A stretch of DNA of 64,000 nucleotides from Setaria digitata (Eukaryota > Nematoda > Chromadorea > Rhabditida > Setariidae): the NCBI GenBank assembly GCA_003640385.1, contig RCAB01000029.1, positions 186,001 through 250,000 on the forward strand, written 5' to 3'. A model generated the notes under the pieces. That model worked only from the letters and a program-made list of their open reading frames with translations, was not told where the DNA came from and made no database searches. The translations under genes were made by a program, and so were the position numbers. This document shows, piece after piece, positions 1 through 13,141 of the stretch; positions within the stretch are counted from its first letter, which is position 1, and each line of letters opens with the position of its first letter.

Positions 1-3000
1 GCGCTTCTGGAAATGGGTTGTGGATCATAAAATAAATACTCTCCGAAAATGGCAGTCCGTTGTGCTGTATTTCGATCGTGAACAACAGCAGCAGAAAGGA
101 AGTCATCTGAAGGCTATCGGTGGTAGCGATGACGAGTTACAGAAGCGTAATTCGAAGATTCTTCGAGATGAGGAGGAGGAGGAGGAGGACTACAGAACGA
201 ATGTTTCTTTACACGATACTACAGATGCCATTGAGCCTGTAGATTTTGAAGAGTTTTTCGAGCAATCCACGGATGCGATCGAATCGGCTCTGGTAAGTTT
301 TTGCTAAAATTCAAATTTAAAAAGGGAAAAATTCCTACTGAAAGTAAAACTTCGTGTTTTATTTAAGTTTTTTACTTTAATATTTTGATGATCTATTTGT
401 TTTCTTATATTACTGAAAAAAAACTTTTTCTTTTTTAAATATGACAAAGTTTAAAATTTAAAAGGAGGAAGCAACTTTAGTTCAGAAAAAAAAAATTTCT
501 TTTTATTAGAAATTATAATTGCAATGATCAAATTGAACACTATATTGTTCGATAATTGATAAATAAATGTTGCAAATTTTTTAAGCCTTAATCATTAGTC
601 ATAACTTATTTATCTTCATGCTAAATAACTCATAGTTTCCATCATAATCGATATTATAATTTCTATTACTTGAGTCTAGTGATTTAAGACTAGATTATTT
701 CACTTGAAATTTTATAACTTAAAGAATCATTCAGCTCCTTTTGCTATTTCTCTGATGAAATTTACTATGAATATTTTATAACTCAGAACTAATTTCGATA
801 AATCACAAATCTAGCAATCAGTAAAGAGGCCTTTTCATTCATTCCAGTAGCCATAGCTGGATAAATTATTAGTATTATCAGTCTCTATTCAGTTCTAAAT
901 TGCTGTTACTGAAGGACTGAATGATGCAATGGTTTTTCTCAGGAATATCAGATCAAAAGTTTGTTGCATTTGTCATCCAGAAATTTTGTAATTCTTCGTA
1001 TACACTATGGATTTTGGAAATAGCTTTCTTAAAAGTATATTTGATGATAAGCTGTACAATTTTATAGGAATGATAATTAGTTCAAAAGTGACACTGATAA
1101 CTGAATGAAATTTCAGAATTGCTATGCGAATTTTCCCTGAGTAGTGCCTATCTTTCAGTGACTTGAACGACAAATGCCATAAGTTTAGTGCATGTATTCA
1201 ATGAAAGCGATCAGATTTGAAGTAGAAAAGATATTTTCAGAATTAGATTTCTTAGCTTTCAGATGGTTATTATCAGAAAGTAAGCTTAAATTCCTCACTT
1301 AATATAGCTAATTATGCAGTTCACACGTTGAAATAGCCTTCAGCTGTTCAGCTCCTTATCATTCGCTCAAGTGCAGTTGCAGTTATATGATTTTGATGTA
1401 GAAGAAAAAAATAGAAATTAGGTTAATTCCTTCTTCCTCCCATCTATATCATTATGTAGCCGAACATATAGCACTATTGACTCGTATTAGTTAGAATCAG
1501 TCTTTCACATGCTTCAAAACTAAACTCCTAGTATTAACATTATAATATTTACGATATCATACTTTGTCGTATCATTGATAAGGTTAGCAAGAATCAGTAG
1601 ATCTGAAATTTCAATTTCAGAAGATTAATAATACAAGATGAAGGTTCACTTTAGATGCAATTTACACTTGCTAATTATTTTCTCTTTGATTTGTTTACCA
1701 GTCTCATTAAATCTCTTCTGCCAATACGAAATTATTAATTTTATGGTAGTCTGCTGATCAGTCGATTAATCATTTTTATCCATTGATCATTAATCATTTT
1801 GATGGGTAGATAAACAAACACAAAGTGCGCCTTATTACCTAAGCATCTATAGTGCAAATTTCCTTCAAATTGAATAATACAAAAGCAATGAATACCAGAT
1901 AGGCTAATTAAGACATGTTAATTACTTGTCTCGATTATTGCTAAAATAACCTTCACATATTTTAAAACAGGTGACATCGACGCAAAACCTGCAGTTCCCA
2001 ATTGCACAACAACAAAGTTCATAACAAAGTTTCAGCTGCCCACCTGTCTAGCCCATTATGTGGCACATGATAAAGTTCGAACATTTAGACTTTTCAATGT
2101 GATGATGGTGATAATAATGATAATCAAAAAGTGCCGGCTACACACCTTGTGAAGCTTGCAAATGTGTATTAGCAGTGGTTGTGCCTCGTGCTGGGATCGA
2201 ACCAGCGGCCTTCTGTTTACGAGACAGACGCTCTGCCACTGAGCTAACGAGGCTCCGCGTGTAACACACACATGCTTGTAATTAAACCTGAGATATCGTT
2301 GCAAATGTTTAGACTCGATACATTTTAGTTTCATCCAAGACATCTGGTAGCTTCAGCAAGGACATCTGGCACATCCCATTCTCACTCAAACACCTCGAAC
2401 ATCTCAGTCACATTGGAGATAATTTTATACACTGCAGTTATTCTTCCTTCGAGCAAGAGGTGTTGTCGTGCAAGCTGACAGTGAAGTGCCGGAAACTTAG
2501 CCAACTGCAAGTATTTGCATGAATTGCTGGGGTCAGATTTAACAGGCTTAGATGCTTGCAGGAAAAGAAACACGGAGCCAAGTCAACACCAACTCAGAAG
2601 TTGTCTGTAGCCACGGAATTCTCATCGAGTGCCAGGTGGATTGCATTTCTTGGCTGTAACTATTTTATGTTATTTGAAATGGAGTTCTTTCATTATTATG
2701 ACGCACTAATTTTGAAGGTTTATTCAGTTGCAGTCTCGACAGCCAGTCGGGATCTTCTCGTCGGGGTCATCAATCAAACAAGCATATAGTGATTCGGATT
2801 GCCAGTGCTGATAACGATTCCACGTCAGTATCACTTTATCATGAAGTTAATTTTATTTGCCGTGAAAGTGGTGATAATATAAATAAGTGATAATATCAAA
2901 GTGGACAATAAATGCAATGTGGCTTTATAATTATCACTCTAGTATGAACAGTTATATATTAATTAGTTATCTCATTACATTGTAGGGAAATCGAAGATGA

Positions 3001-5093
3001 TTTAAACGGTGAATTTGATGAACTCCTGTCCTATTCTCCTCCACATCATAAACATTCAGTAGCTGTTCCTCAGGTTTGTTCATTTGGCTTATTTCACACT
3101 TCTTTTTGAAGATTTTCCCGGATCAGTCATTATATTTTGCCAATATCTTGCCATTCGTTGTGTAAATAAATACCCATCTAGATAATTAATTTTTGTTTCC
3201 GTTTTCTAATAATTTTACTTGTCTTGCCCCCCCCTCGCCGAAGAATTCCAGATATCAATATCATATCCGGATGAGCCATGTGCTAGTTTGGCAGTTATGA
3301 CTGATGAAAGTGATAATGCACCCTCTTCTTCCTCGTCTCCTCTTAATCGACCAAGTTCGACGAATGATAATGCTCAAGAAGTAAGAGAGGAAGAAGTACC
3401 TAAGTGTGTAAAACTATCATCGAGAAGTTTTCATGGAAATGAAAAAGTGAAATCGGATAAACGAAAGAAATATTCATCATTACAGTTCAGACAACCTAGC
3501 ATTGCGCAGGTAATTGAACTTGAATTTGTCATACTAATTTGGTTGAGATTATCAATTTTTTGCTCATTATTTATTTTGAGGATTTTTTTCTTTTCAAATA
3601 AAAGGGAAAGAAAAATAAAGGAGAAATCATTTTAAGATGATTTGCTTTTTAGTACTTAATTAGACAAAGTTGATAGGTGTGGGAAGTTCAACAATAATTT
3701 CAATAAATTATAATTGCAGGTAGGGCTACCGTTAACTAAACGTTCCATAACAAGTTTGCCTCCTCTCACGTCGGCACAAATTCACTTAATACGAAATATT
3801 TGGCGTCAAGTTTACATCACAACAGGGCCGACAGTTATTGGCTCAACCTTATTGTATGGGATATTTTTTAAGTCAAGGAAAACAAGAGAGCAATTCTCTA
3901 GATGTCCTTTTCCGCATCAATTTCCTAATCGTGATAGTTTCAATAAGGCTCATGCTAAAGCTGTTGGTGAAATGATAGATAAGGTATAGCTTATAATTTT
4001 ATTAGCACTAGACTAATCTACCACACTCAATCTAATCATTTTGTTTCATCGTTGTTTTCATGCGCTGCCCTGTTATTCGATTAATTATTGCTAATTACGA
4101 ATGATGAGTTGAACTATTGGATCTTTGAAGCTAGCAGTGAATTTAATTGAAGAACTCTATAGCTGAACTGTTTTCCCTTGGCTGACATGCAGTATCGGGC
4201 ACTTTTTTCCTCAATATTCCTTTTATAGATTATTTCATGTCGTTTGTAAATTTTACTTTTTTTTTTTTAAAAATTACTTACAGGTTGTTGAAAATTTAGA
4301 AAGTTTAGAATCAATATCTGGATATCTACTTGCTATTGGTGCTCTGCATGCAAATGTTAGTTAAACTTTGTTCAAATTAACAAATTTATACTTTATAATT
4401 TCCGTTATGTAAATACGAATATAAGTGATTAACTGTAGGTAAAAATTGAAAACTTAATTGCAAATAAAAACTTGAGCCTTTGTTTTCAAATTACTTTATT
4501 TGCTGAACAAATATGGAAATATTCACTCTTGGAATGTTTTAATGATTAATGCCCTACAAACATTTCAAATTTCATTTGTTATTCACAACTAATGACAGTT
4601 TGTAGTTGGCTGGACAGGAAATGTCTAGAGAGATCTGGAACTTAATGGCGGAAACATTTATTGACTGCACATTAGAATGGGGTGACAAGAAAGGTCGAAC
4701 GGAAGCTTCAAGAAAAGCCTGGGCCTTAATAATCTCATTTGTTATAGAGAAGATTAAAGAAGGACATTTGCACGAGGTAGGCTCACTCGAAACAACTTAC
4801 TCTTTCAAATTTTATTAAAATTTATAGAACAAATTTAATTCAACTCGTTGGATTGTCCTTGCAGTGTTGCAAACCGTTTTGCTGTTTTTTGAAAGTTCGA
4901 AAATTGTTAATAGGCCTATTGGAATCTGTTGAGCAGTTTCAGTGATAATTAAAAGATCAGTTTCCAGAGGCGACAATTAGCCCAACTTAGACGATCATCA
5001 GTGTTTGGCTCATCTCAGCCGTCAACAACAGCCAGCTCATTGCCATCCTCTGCTCCAGCAGTTCAGTTTTGGAAATCCGTTGACGAAGGCTAA
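1..5093 (+). CDS. Globin with long N-terminal extension (5'-partial, 8 exons)
   Basis: Exons seen: 1-292 (frame from base 2), 2562-2635, 2986-3073, 3252-3509, 3720-3983, 4284-4355, 4606-4776 and 4968-5093 (TAA). All junctions are GT-AG and keep phase, giving 447 visible residues. The globin fold spans roughly visible residues 252-406. It starts at LTSAQIHLIRNIW; a candidate distal (E7) histidine lies in NKAHAKAVG (about 315) and the proximal (F8) histidine in GALHAN (about 347), followed by the G/H helices (EIWNLMAETFIDCTLEW). The family binds haem and O2 or other small ligands; nematodes have many such globins, often neuronal. Unusual is the extension of more than 240 residues before the fold, low-complexity, with a glutamate run near residues 58-63 and Ser-rich stretches. 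A Ser/Pro tail of about 40 residues follows. The 5' end lies outside the window. The globin assignment is firm; which paralogue is not known. Confidence 0.85.
2182..2253 (-). tRNA. tRNA-Thr (anticodon CGT)
   Basis: On the minus strand the 72-nt segment folds as a full cloverleaf. The acceptor stem is GCCTCGT/ACGAGGC, the D stem GCTC/GAGC, the anticodon stem TCTGT/ACAGA with loop CTCGTAA, and the T stem GCTGG/CCAGC with TTCGATC. The anticodon is CGT, reading ACG threonine codons. There is no intron. It lies antisense inside the 2.3-kb first visible intron (293-2561) of the globin gene, so its Pol III transcription would oppose the host gene. A and B box sequences (TAGCTCAGTGG, GGTTCGATCC) are intact. 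Confidence 0.95.
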
Positions 5094-7340
5094 CCCATCA
5101 GCTGTTTTAAAATTATAATTGTATAATTTGAAGAAAGAAAAAAGTAATAAGCTCATGTTAATGCACACTAAACAGCCAAGTGCACTAGTCTTGGTGGTTT
5201 ATGAATGCATGAATTTAGCCAAGAAAAAAGCGATTTTTAATTACTTATTTTTTTCTCATATATTAATCTTAATTTGGGATTTAATTTCATATTTTTTCAA
5301 TTTTAATGAATGATCGACTTTTTTTTCTTTTCATTTTTTTTTTTTTTTTTTTTAAGGAAAAATCGAAATGAGGTCTATAAAATCAAAGTTTTCTGAAAAC
5401 TCTGTTGCTCAATTTGTTAATTTTTGTTTTGCGTAAATGTTTACTGTATTTGTTTGAAATAGAATACACTGACAATAATACAAAAGAAATTCATTTTGTA
5501 CAAGAAATCTTCATTTTCACAGCATTTTATGGATTTTGGAAACTTTAAGTGGAAACAGTTGGATAAATAACTACTCAAGAAAGAAATAATTGAACAACAA
5601 AAAAAAAAAAAAAAAAGGGATTGAAATAATTAGACAATATGGAATATTGTTTGAGATTGGACAGGTAACTCTATGCGGTGACTCTAATTAGTAACTGCTT
5701 CAGTGTATAAATTCAGTACAACTTGTGCATAATCAATCAGCTGATTATCAATCATAAAAACTCTTTCTAAAATACAGAAAAAAAAAAAGGATGAAATTAC
5801 CTGGATTAGTATCAAATTACATTAAAGAAGCATGATCATTTCAAATTTTACATTATTTACTTGACAAAAGGTATACTTGGAGAAGTGAAACATGTCAATT
5901 ATTTTAATTCAAAGGAATTATGATTAAATTTTGCATTATGACTTTGAGCATATCTTTCCAAACAACCATTTCTTTAATTGGGATATTTCTTTTATTGATT
6001 TGATTGTACTTCTTTTTTTTTTTTTTGTTGATCTGTACAATAAATTCTTGCATAATTTATCCGTTTATTATCTGATTCAAGAAAACACGATTTTATGTGA
6101 TTTCTCACAGATTTCGTATTATTATTGAGAGGAATTTTAGTTAGTTCAACTAAAATGACTCATTCCATTGTATCCAATATGATCATGGAAAAAGAAAGCA
6201 TTTAATTACTTTAATTCATTTTATGAGAATTCCATTCGGTTATTTTATATACCGAAAAAAAAGAAAAGACGAAATGAAATGGAACAGAAAAAAAAAAAAA
6301 AAGAATTAAATATTGCAAAGAAATTAATGCTACTGTGTTTGGAATCGAAAATGACATTTATTTGTTAATAATATTAAAATTTTCTCATTCAAGAAGTATT
6401 ATTTTTTTTCAGTATTCATTATCATTCCAATTTTTTCTTCTTTCTTTTTTTGCATTTGCATTTCGTTCAGAAATGAATTTCATTAACATGCTCGATAACA
6501 TTCCAATTCGAAATGTTACACTAAACAACCACTATCGTTACAAAAATTCGCACAGTACTTAAAAAGTGTGCATTTCCGGAGTCATAATTAAATTAATCAC
6601 CACGATCACATCACAATTACTCAACAATGTAGTAATAATTAATTGAGCAAATATCATTTATTATATATACTCCTAAATTATTTCTACTTACCTTTAATGT
6701 TTATTCCTGTCAGAGAAAAAAAAAACAAAAAAAAAAAACGAAAGCTTAATTTCAGTTTTATTAAGTCACAAAGTCATATTTTAGAAACTTTTAAATTCAT
6801 TACCAATGGCAAATAGTACATCTCGACATTCTGCCGGACAATATCTCCATAAAAAAAAAAAAAAAAAAAGAAAAAATGGCCAATTTAAATTGAGCAAATG
6901 ATTGAAACTACAGCGACACATAATGATTTGTAATAGGTGTGAAAACAAGGATTATTCCAGGTGTACATATGTATCATTCTTTCTTTTCTTTCCTCTCATC
7001 TGATCACCTGTATGTGTGTATGTATGTGATCTGAGCATTTGATATTTGACAACATCAGTGATATCCTGTTAACCTAATTAAGCCTTTTTTTTTTCGTCAC
7101 CTCAGCTACTGAAATTTCTTCCATTTTCCTCCGCCTTTTCCGTGTTGACCCCGAAAGTATCACAATATTCAGTCCAATAATAAGATCCTCCTGTAATACA
7201 GCCACAAAATAATTATCTTCAATCAGTTTATTCAAAATTTTCAGCGTATTTTGTGACAACTGTTTTTTTTTTCCTGCTTCTTTTAATTTTCTCCACTTGC
7301 TGCCAAAAAGAAGAAAGAAAGAATTTGAATAATAACGGTG
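5094..7340. other. Intergenic, globin to cuticlin
   Basis: About 2.2 kb of very AT-rich sequence with many A and T homopolymers of 10-18 bases (for example 5334-5354, 5600-5618, 6850-6869). Reading frames here are short, lack coherent splice signals and are dominated by Phe, Ile, Lys and Asn from the base composition. No gene is supported. It should hold the globin 3' UTR and the promoter of the downstream ZP gene. Confidence 0.6.
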
Positions 7341-10300
7341 ATGAATAGAATTGTTCAATTTTTACTACTGGCTAATACTGTTAGTTTTTTTAATTAGTAA
7401 TTAAAATGATAAGTTGAATTAAACCCCTCGATGAGGGGTCGTATAATAAGTCCGTTGTGGTCTAGTGGTTAGGATTTGCGGCTCTCACCCGCAAGGCCCG
7501 GGTTCGATTCCCGGCAACGGAAGTCCGGCTTTTTTCCTTCCTCTTACTGCACCTTTTCGAGTACATTGCATTTTGAAATGTCAGTAAAATAAATGACAAA
7601 ACTAGATGCTCAATAAGTTTTCAATTTATAGTTTCATCCAAAAATTATTTCGACATAGATGAATGTTATCATTTCTTTAAGTGAAGGCAATTTTATTCTT
7701 TTTCTGCTAAAAATTTTTGAATTTTTAATTTTCGAGCAGTTGAAAATTTTTTCAAGAAATCGTTGAAAATTGATTAATCAATTTAAGAATAGATTACATT
7801 TTTAGACAAACAAAATAGGATTAAAGGATTATAATTTTGCACTGACTGAAAATGATAATACGCATAATTTAATGATCAATCGATCCATAATGACATATCT
7901 GATCCAAAATATCAGCATAAATTTATAGCTATTTGCATGAACTCTTCAATAGTCAGAAAACAAATCACAGCTTCTAATATCAGATGGACTTTCATTTCAG
8001 ATCAATTTTGATTGCAGATTTCTCGAGATTCGATAGCAAAGAGTGCGATAATCGAGAACAGCGTTGTTGGAGAGCCAGTAGTTGAATGTGGTATGGATGG
8101 TATTGGAGTTGATGTGATCACCGTACATTCATTCTTGGGTCGATTGTATGTTCAGGTAAAATCACTTTTGCTTGAAATTTAACAAATGTTTCAGGCTAAC
8201 TTCAAGCTCAAGCTAGCTTATTGATCACTTATTACTTCAAGATATTATCATTGTTTGATCTTTATTTTTAGAGCATTATCATTGTTACTTCAGGTGTTGT
8301 AATTCGAGAGTTGTACACTGGAAGCTTATTTTAGCTCGAAGATTTTCAATTTTTAAGGGTGAAAGTGATGATCCAAATTGTGTGGTATCATATCATGGAG
8401 GTGATCAGCAATCATATGCTCTCGAAGGAACTGATGATAATCAACAGTTGAGATTTTCATTGAAATTTGGTGAATGTAATATGCTACGACAACGCACGGT
8501 AGCTTGTTAATAATTAGCATTTCATTCTTTCAGTTCTTCAGCTAATTAATTTGCAATTTTATTCGAATAATTTTAGATTGAAGAAAGAAATGAAGAAGAA
8601 GGTGATCATTGATGTAATGAGAATTATCGTTTGTAGGATTATAGCACAACCTCAATTTTCAGTTCATGTTTCTAGAAGAGATTATTATTTACTTTTTCTT
8701 TTTTTTTTTTTATTTTTGTGAATCTTTCAGTTTGATCGAAAATATTTTGTTATAATATTAAATAAAAAGAAAAAAAAATTTCCACCAATAATTTGTTCAA
8801 TAAATAATTTTCTTTTTTTTTTTTTGTTGGAGAAATTCAATTATTGCAATTGACTTAATGACAATCTAATGCATTTTTTAGGCATTTCAAAGTTAATTTC
8901 AAATTAAATATAATGAAAAAGGAAAAATGTTTTTTGGAAGATGATTTTTACCAACAAACTTCTTTAATGAATTTTTAAGCATCAAATGAACTGTAACTTA
9001 TAACCACTTTTTTCTTTTCAAGATTTCTGAATATCCTCTAAATTTTCTTAAATATTTTATTAAGAAAAAAAAATTAAAAAATTTCCAGAAAAAAAAAACA
9101 ATATTTTCTCTTTTTGAATTATTTTTCTAAATTTCAGTTGAATCCTCGTGGTGTTGCATACACATTCACACTTATTGTATCATTTCATCCGGTATACTAA
9201 CAATTCATTCTTCTTTTAAAACATTGCTTGAAATTGTTTTCTTTTCAAGGCGTAAGCTGAAATTAAGGATATAAAAAAAAATTTAAAGATTTAAAAACTG
9301 TAACTTCCCTTCATAAATTGTTTTACCGTTATAAATGAGAAGGCGATGTTTAAGATCTTCGAGACAGAAGTTGATCGAGCTTATCGAGTTCGATGCTTTT
9401 TCACTGAATCTGTTAAAGCATTGGAAGCAACATTAGGGGTCAGGTAAGCCATTTAATGGAACTAAAGAAATTCTTCTCTCTAATCCGAAGTTTTAAAAAA
9501 CGAAACATGTCTGTCAATAATACATTTAGTAATTTGAAATTTGATTTGTGAAATCTTTGCAGGGCTAAAGAAGTGCTTGATTCTCTCTTGAAAAATGAAA
9601 TGAAATTACTCATTTCACATTGTGATAACTATCATCACTGACTTCTCGTAATTTCGTAAATACTTCCATCCCTTGAGCAAAAATTTTAACCACAAAGTGT
9701 TGATTAATTAGCAACAATCATTTTTTAATATTTGAACTTGCCTAATTACTTGTGAACTATAAAACACCTAGATAGTTTAGAATGAATTGAATGGGGTAAA
9801 GATGTCTGTCTAGTTGGCTGACAGTCTGTCCACCACTTTAGAAGAACATATTATGGCAAGAATTGGAACTTGAATAATAATATTATGATAATATTCAGTC
9901 AGCTGACAACGCATATTATCGAACAAGAATTTATCCTACCGACGTGTATGTATGAGATACGTGAAAGCCGTGACGGACCTTTCGTCAAATTTGCACATAT
10001 TGGTGAACATATATGGCATGTATGGCACTGTGATTTAGGTTTTTTTTTTTGTGCTATTAAATCATTAAATATTGTGTAAACATTATTTGAAAATTTAAAA
10101 TCATTAATTGGTTCATTATAATAGCAATGAGAAAAATTTAAAAAAAAAAAAAAGAATTATTATTCAATGAAATTAGCAAAATCAGTTAATTTCAGTAAAA
10201 TTATTCAAGATTATTTTTGGAGGAGCTTTTTTTTAGAAAAAAAAAGATTCTTATATTTGTTTATTTATTTTTTGAAATGATATGATTTCAGTAGCTGGAA

Positions 10301-12396
10301 TGGTGTACGGTATGCTAATTCATTCATGTCATGTTGATGATGGTCAAGGCAAACAAGTCCCAGTGGTTGATAATAAAGGGTCTTTTTCAAATTCCTTTTT
10401 TTTTTTTAAAATTATTTGTTTCTAATTTTTCGCTTTTAATTCTTATTTTTGCATTTTTTGGGCATTGTTAGACTCTTCATTTTGGTAAATTTTATAGTTA
10501 AAAACCAAATTTTGAAAACATAAAAGTTTAATTGTCACAACAAACTAGATTGAATTGATTTTTGAGATGGTTAATTTTAAATTAGCTAAAATTAATTCAG
10601 ATGCGTTTTGGACCCTTTGCTGTTATCAAATATTGAATACGATGATCAAGCTATAACAGCTTATGCTGAAACACATGTTTTCAAGTATTCCGATAAAATT
10701 CAATTATATTTCACCTGTACAGTACAATTATGTGTCAAGAATGATGGTGGCTGCATTGATGTGACAGTAAGTGATATGATATAAACATCATTGATTTATG
10801 ATAATGAAGCAGGAAATCAATATTCATTATTCCATCACATATGTCAGTTCTTCAGAAGAAATTTGAGCAATTTCAAAATAGCGCTTTCAAATAGATTTAA
10901 ATGCAAGTGAAATTTTTACAGTGCTTTTAGAGAACGATTATCTTCTGTGGTAACTTAAGCATCTTTTTTATCAGTCAAATCTATCGAAGCTGCGATGTAA
11001 TTTCCACTCTTTGTCTTTTAAGCCACCAGTATGTGAAGATACCGAATATTTGCCACAATCACTAATCGAATATTCGCAATCAAATCCTGATCAACATGAT
11101 GATCCTTCACATTTTCGTCAGCAGTATGGTAAATTTACTAACTAATTGTGCAGAATTTAAAAATTTGAAATATTGAAATTAATATTAATTATTGCCACTT
11201 ACTTGTTATTGTGACTGTAATTAAGAGGATATGAATGATTAATACTAGTAATAATTATAATTGAAGAATAGTGAGGGAAGATGGAAAGTAGAAGGATGAA
11301 AAGCGAAGTTTTTAGATTTGATAATGAGTGCTTATTTAATATATCTAACAGTTGCAATGCACAAATTAAGTGAATATTCCAGACTAAATAAGTAAATTAA
11401 ATAGATTAAGTTGAATATAGTAAATACGTAATCATTATCATTTACAATGATGAGGATCATCGATATCGCAACCATCGTGATAAATTTTCCTGTTTCTGTG
11501 ATAGAATATTCATTCTCTAGAGTCTGAAAAAGAATTCTTTGGACCAATTGATGCTGCCCGAAAGGAAGTTGACAAAAATTTGCCTTCAACTTCATCTCCT
11601 CCACTAACAGAATCTAGGTAAGTATTAAGGAAGTGTTTGAAACTGACTTACACCTTTATGGATGGATAATGTGGTATCTATCACGTGAAGCTAAATTTTT
11701 TTCCTGCAGCGTCTTGCAAAATTTCACTATTTAAGTTATAATAGCAATTTAGACATCTGAAAACCACCGTGATGCCACCACGTAAATTACGTGCTCGGAG
11801 AGGAATTAATGCTGACAATAATTTGAAGCAATCGCAAAAGATCCCTTTAGAAGTGGAAGAAATTGCTGAAACAGATCTCACAGCACACGTTGTTGTTTTT
11901 CCAATGATTGGAGATCAGTCTTCAGAAACATCTTCAACTAACAATAAAGGTAAATTAAAGGTGTCAGACCAAGTTTGAACCGTATTTTTCTCATCTGAAC
12001 AGATGTGGAAAAGTCAGAAGCACTTCGTCTTGTTCACAAAAAATACAGAGAATGTGACAGATGAAAAGAGAAAGGAATTCTTTGTTATTAGGAAAATTAG
12101 GTACTTCTTGCTTCCAACGTATCGTTGAGAAGATTCATCGAGAGTCAAAACTGGGCAAATTTATTCTGCTACTTTGCCTAATTTTTATTAATTTAGCAGT
12201 AAAGGTGGAATCTCGATCTCGAGTTAAGTCAGTTTGTATCTCATCAATGGACATGCTTCTATTTCTCGGTATCATAACAGTCCTCTTTGCTACGTCATTT
12301 TTCATCATGATGTTGTTCGTCAGGTATAAGCAATTAACCGTTATGTTAGTTATGGATGATGGAACACTGAAGGAAAAGACTGTTCAGTGTCCTTGA
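7341..12396 (+). CDS. Cuticlin-like ZP-domain membrane protein
   Basis: Exons: 7341-7379, 8018-8155, 8358-8498, 9138-9191, 9343-9443, 9899-10038, 10292-10379, 10601-10766, 11023-11128, 11521-11617, 11753-11949, 12003-12053 and 12197-12396 (TGA). All phases agree, giving about 505 residues. The first exon encodes a short signal peptide (MNRIVQFLLLANT) and is the least certain part. The ZP domain covers about residues 25-300, with cuticlin hallmarks VVGEPVVECG, FGECNMLRQRTLNPRG, FHP, DRAYRVRCFFTES, LPTCMYEI, HSCHVDDG, CVLDPLL and FTCTVQLC. RARR at 370-373 fits the furin-type site that frees the ectodomain in this family. One transmembrane helix lies near 458-481, with a short cytosolic tail. 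Cuticlins polymerise in the apical matrix or cuticle; a structural role in the epidermal matrix is inferred. The exon-5 start (9340 or 9343) and the last acceptor (12197 or 12200) are ambiguous by one codon each. Confidence 0.85.
7451..7522 (+). tRNA. tRNA-Glu (anticodon CTC)
   Basis: This 72-nt cloverleaf has acceptor stem TCCGTTG/CAACGGA, the A-box-like TGGTCTAGTGG, anticodon stem TGCGG/CCGCA with loop CTCTCAC, and T arm CCGGG/CCCGG with TTCGATT. Anticodon CTC decodes GAG (Glu). There is no intron and the 3' CCA is not encoded, as usual in eukaryotes. It lies in sense orientation inside the proposed first intron (7380-8017) of the ZP-domain gene, about 70 nt after the donor. If that first exon is wrong, the tRNA would simply be intergenic. 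Confidence 0.96.
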
Positions 12397-13141
12397 TGGA
12401 TGGAATAAACGGTAGCAGTAGAGTAATTTTTATTTCAAAAGCTAGACTGAAATGTTTAAGGTTTAAAAATTTGAAGAATTCATAATCATGGTTGATTTTT
12501 TTCGTCATTTGAATGTGAATCCATCATGATTCGAAATGATGTCCAAAAACCAAATTCCATCACCGATCTTGTTTCCCTCTGTAGTGAGAAGAACAAAGAA
12601 TCTGAGATTTCTCGTTTATGCTTTACTGATCTTTTTTTCTTGTTGTAATTTGAATTTTATTTTTAATATATGTAAAAGAAATACAAAAAATAAAAAGATA
12701 TTAAAGAAAAAGCGATGATAAAATGAGGAAAAAAACGCTGGAAAAAGACCTTTAGTAAAACAGATAATATAAATATTTTAAAAATAACGGAATTTTAAAT
12801 TGACAAGAACAAAGCGAAATAAACGACTAGAAAAAAAAGCGAAACTTTCAGAGGTAATTGCTAACTAAAACTGGATCAAATGAATATGTGACATTTGAAT
12901 GTGATACAATAATTGATTTGGCAGTTCTGAATTAATTTCAAGTAGTATAATCTTTTAAATTGAAAAATTGAAAGATAAACAAATCAAAAGAATATAAATA
13001 CACTTACCATCTTCAAATGGTTCATTTCTTCACTTCTTCTAATAATTAGAGGCTATAATCTTGATAAAAAATTACGAAAAAAAAAATATTAAGATTAAAA
13101 TGAAGAATGTATTCGTTGGATAATCAATCTCATGAAATAAA
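12397..13141. other. Convergent intergenic region
   Basis: About 745 bases between the ends of the + strand ZP gene and the - strand small secreted-protein gene. An AATAAA-like hexamer sits at 12404-12409, just after the ZP stop codon, and may serve 3' processing. The rest is AT-rich with no supported gene. Confidence 0.5.
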
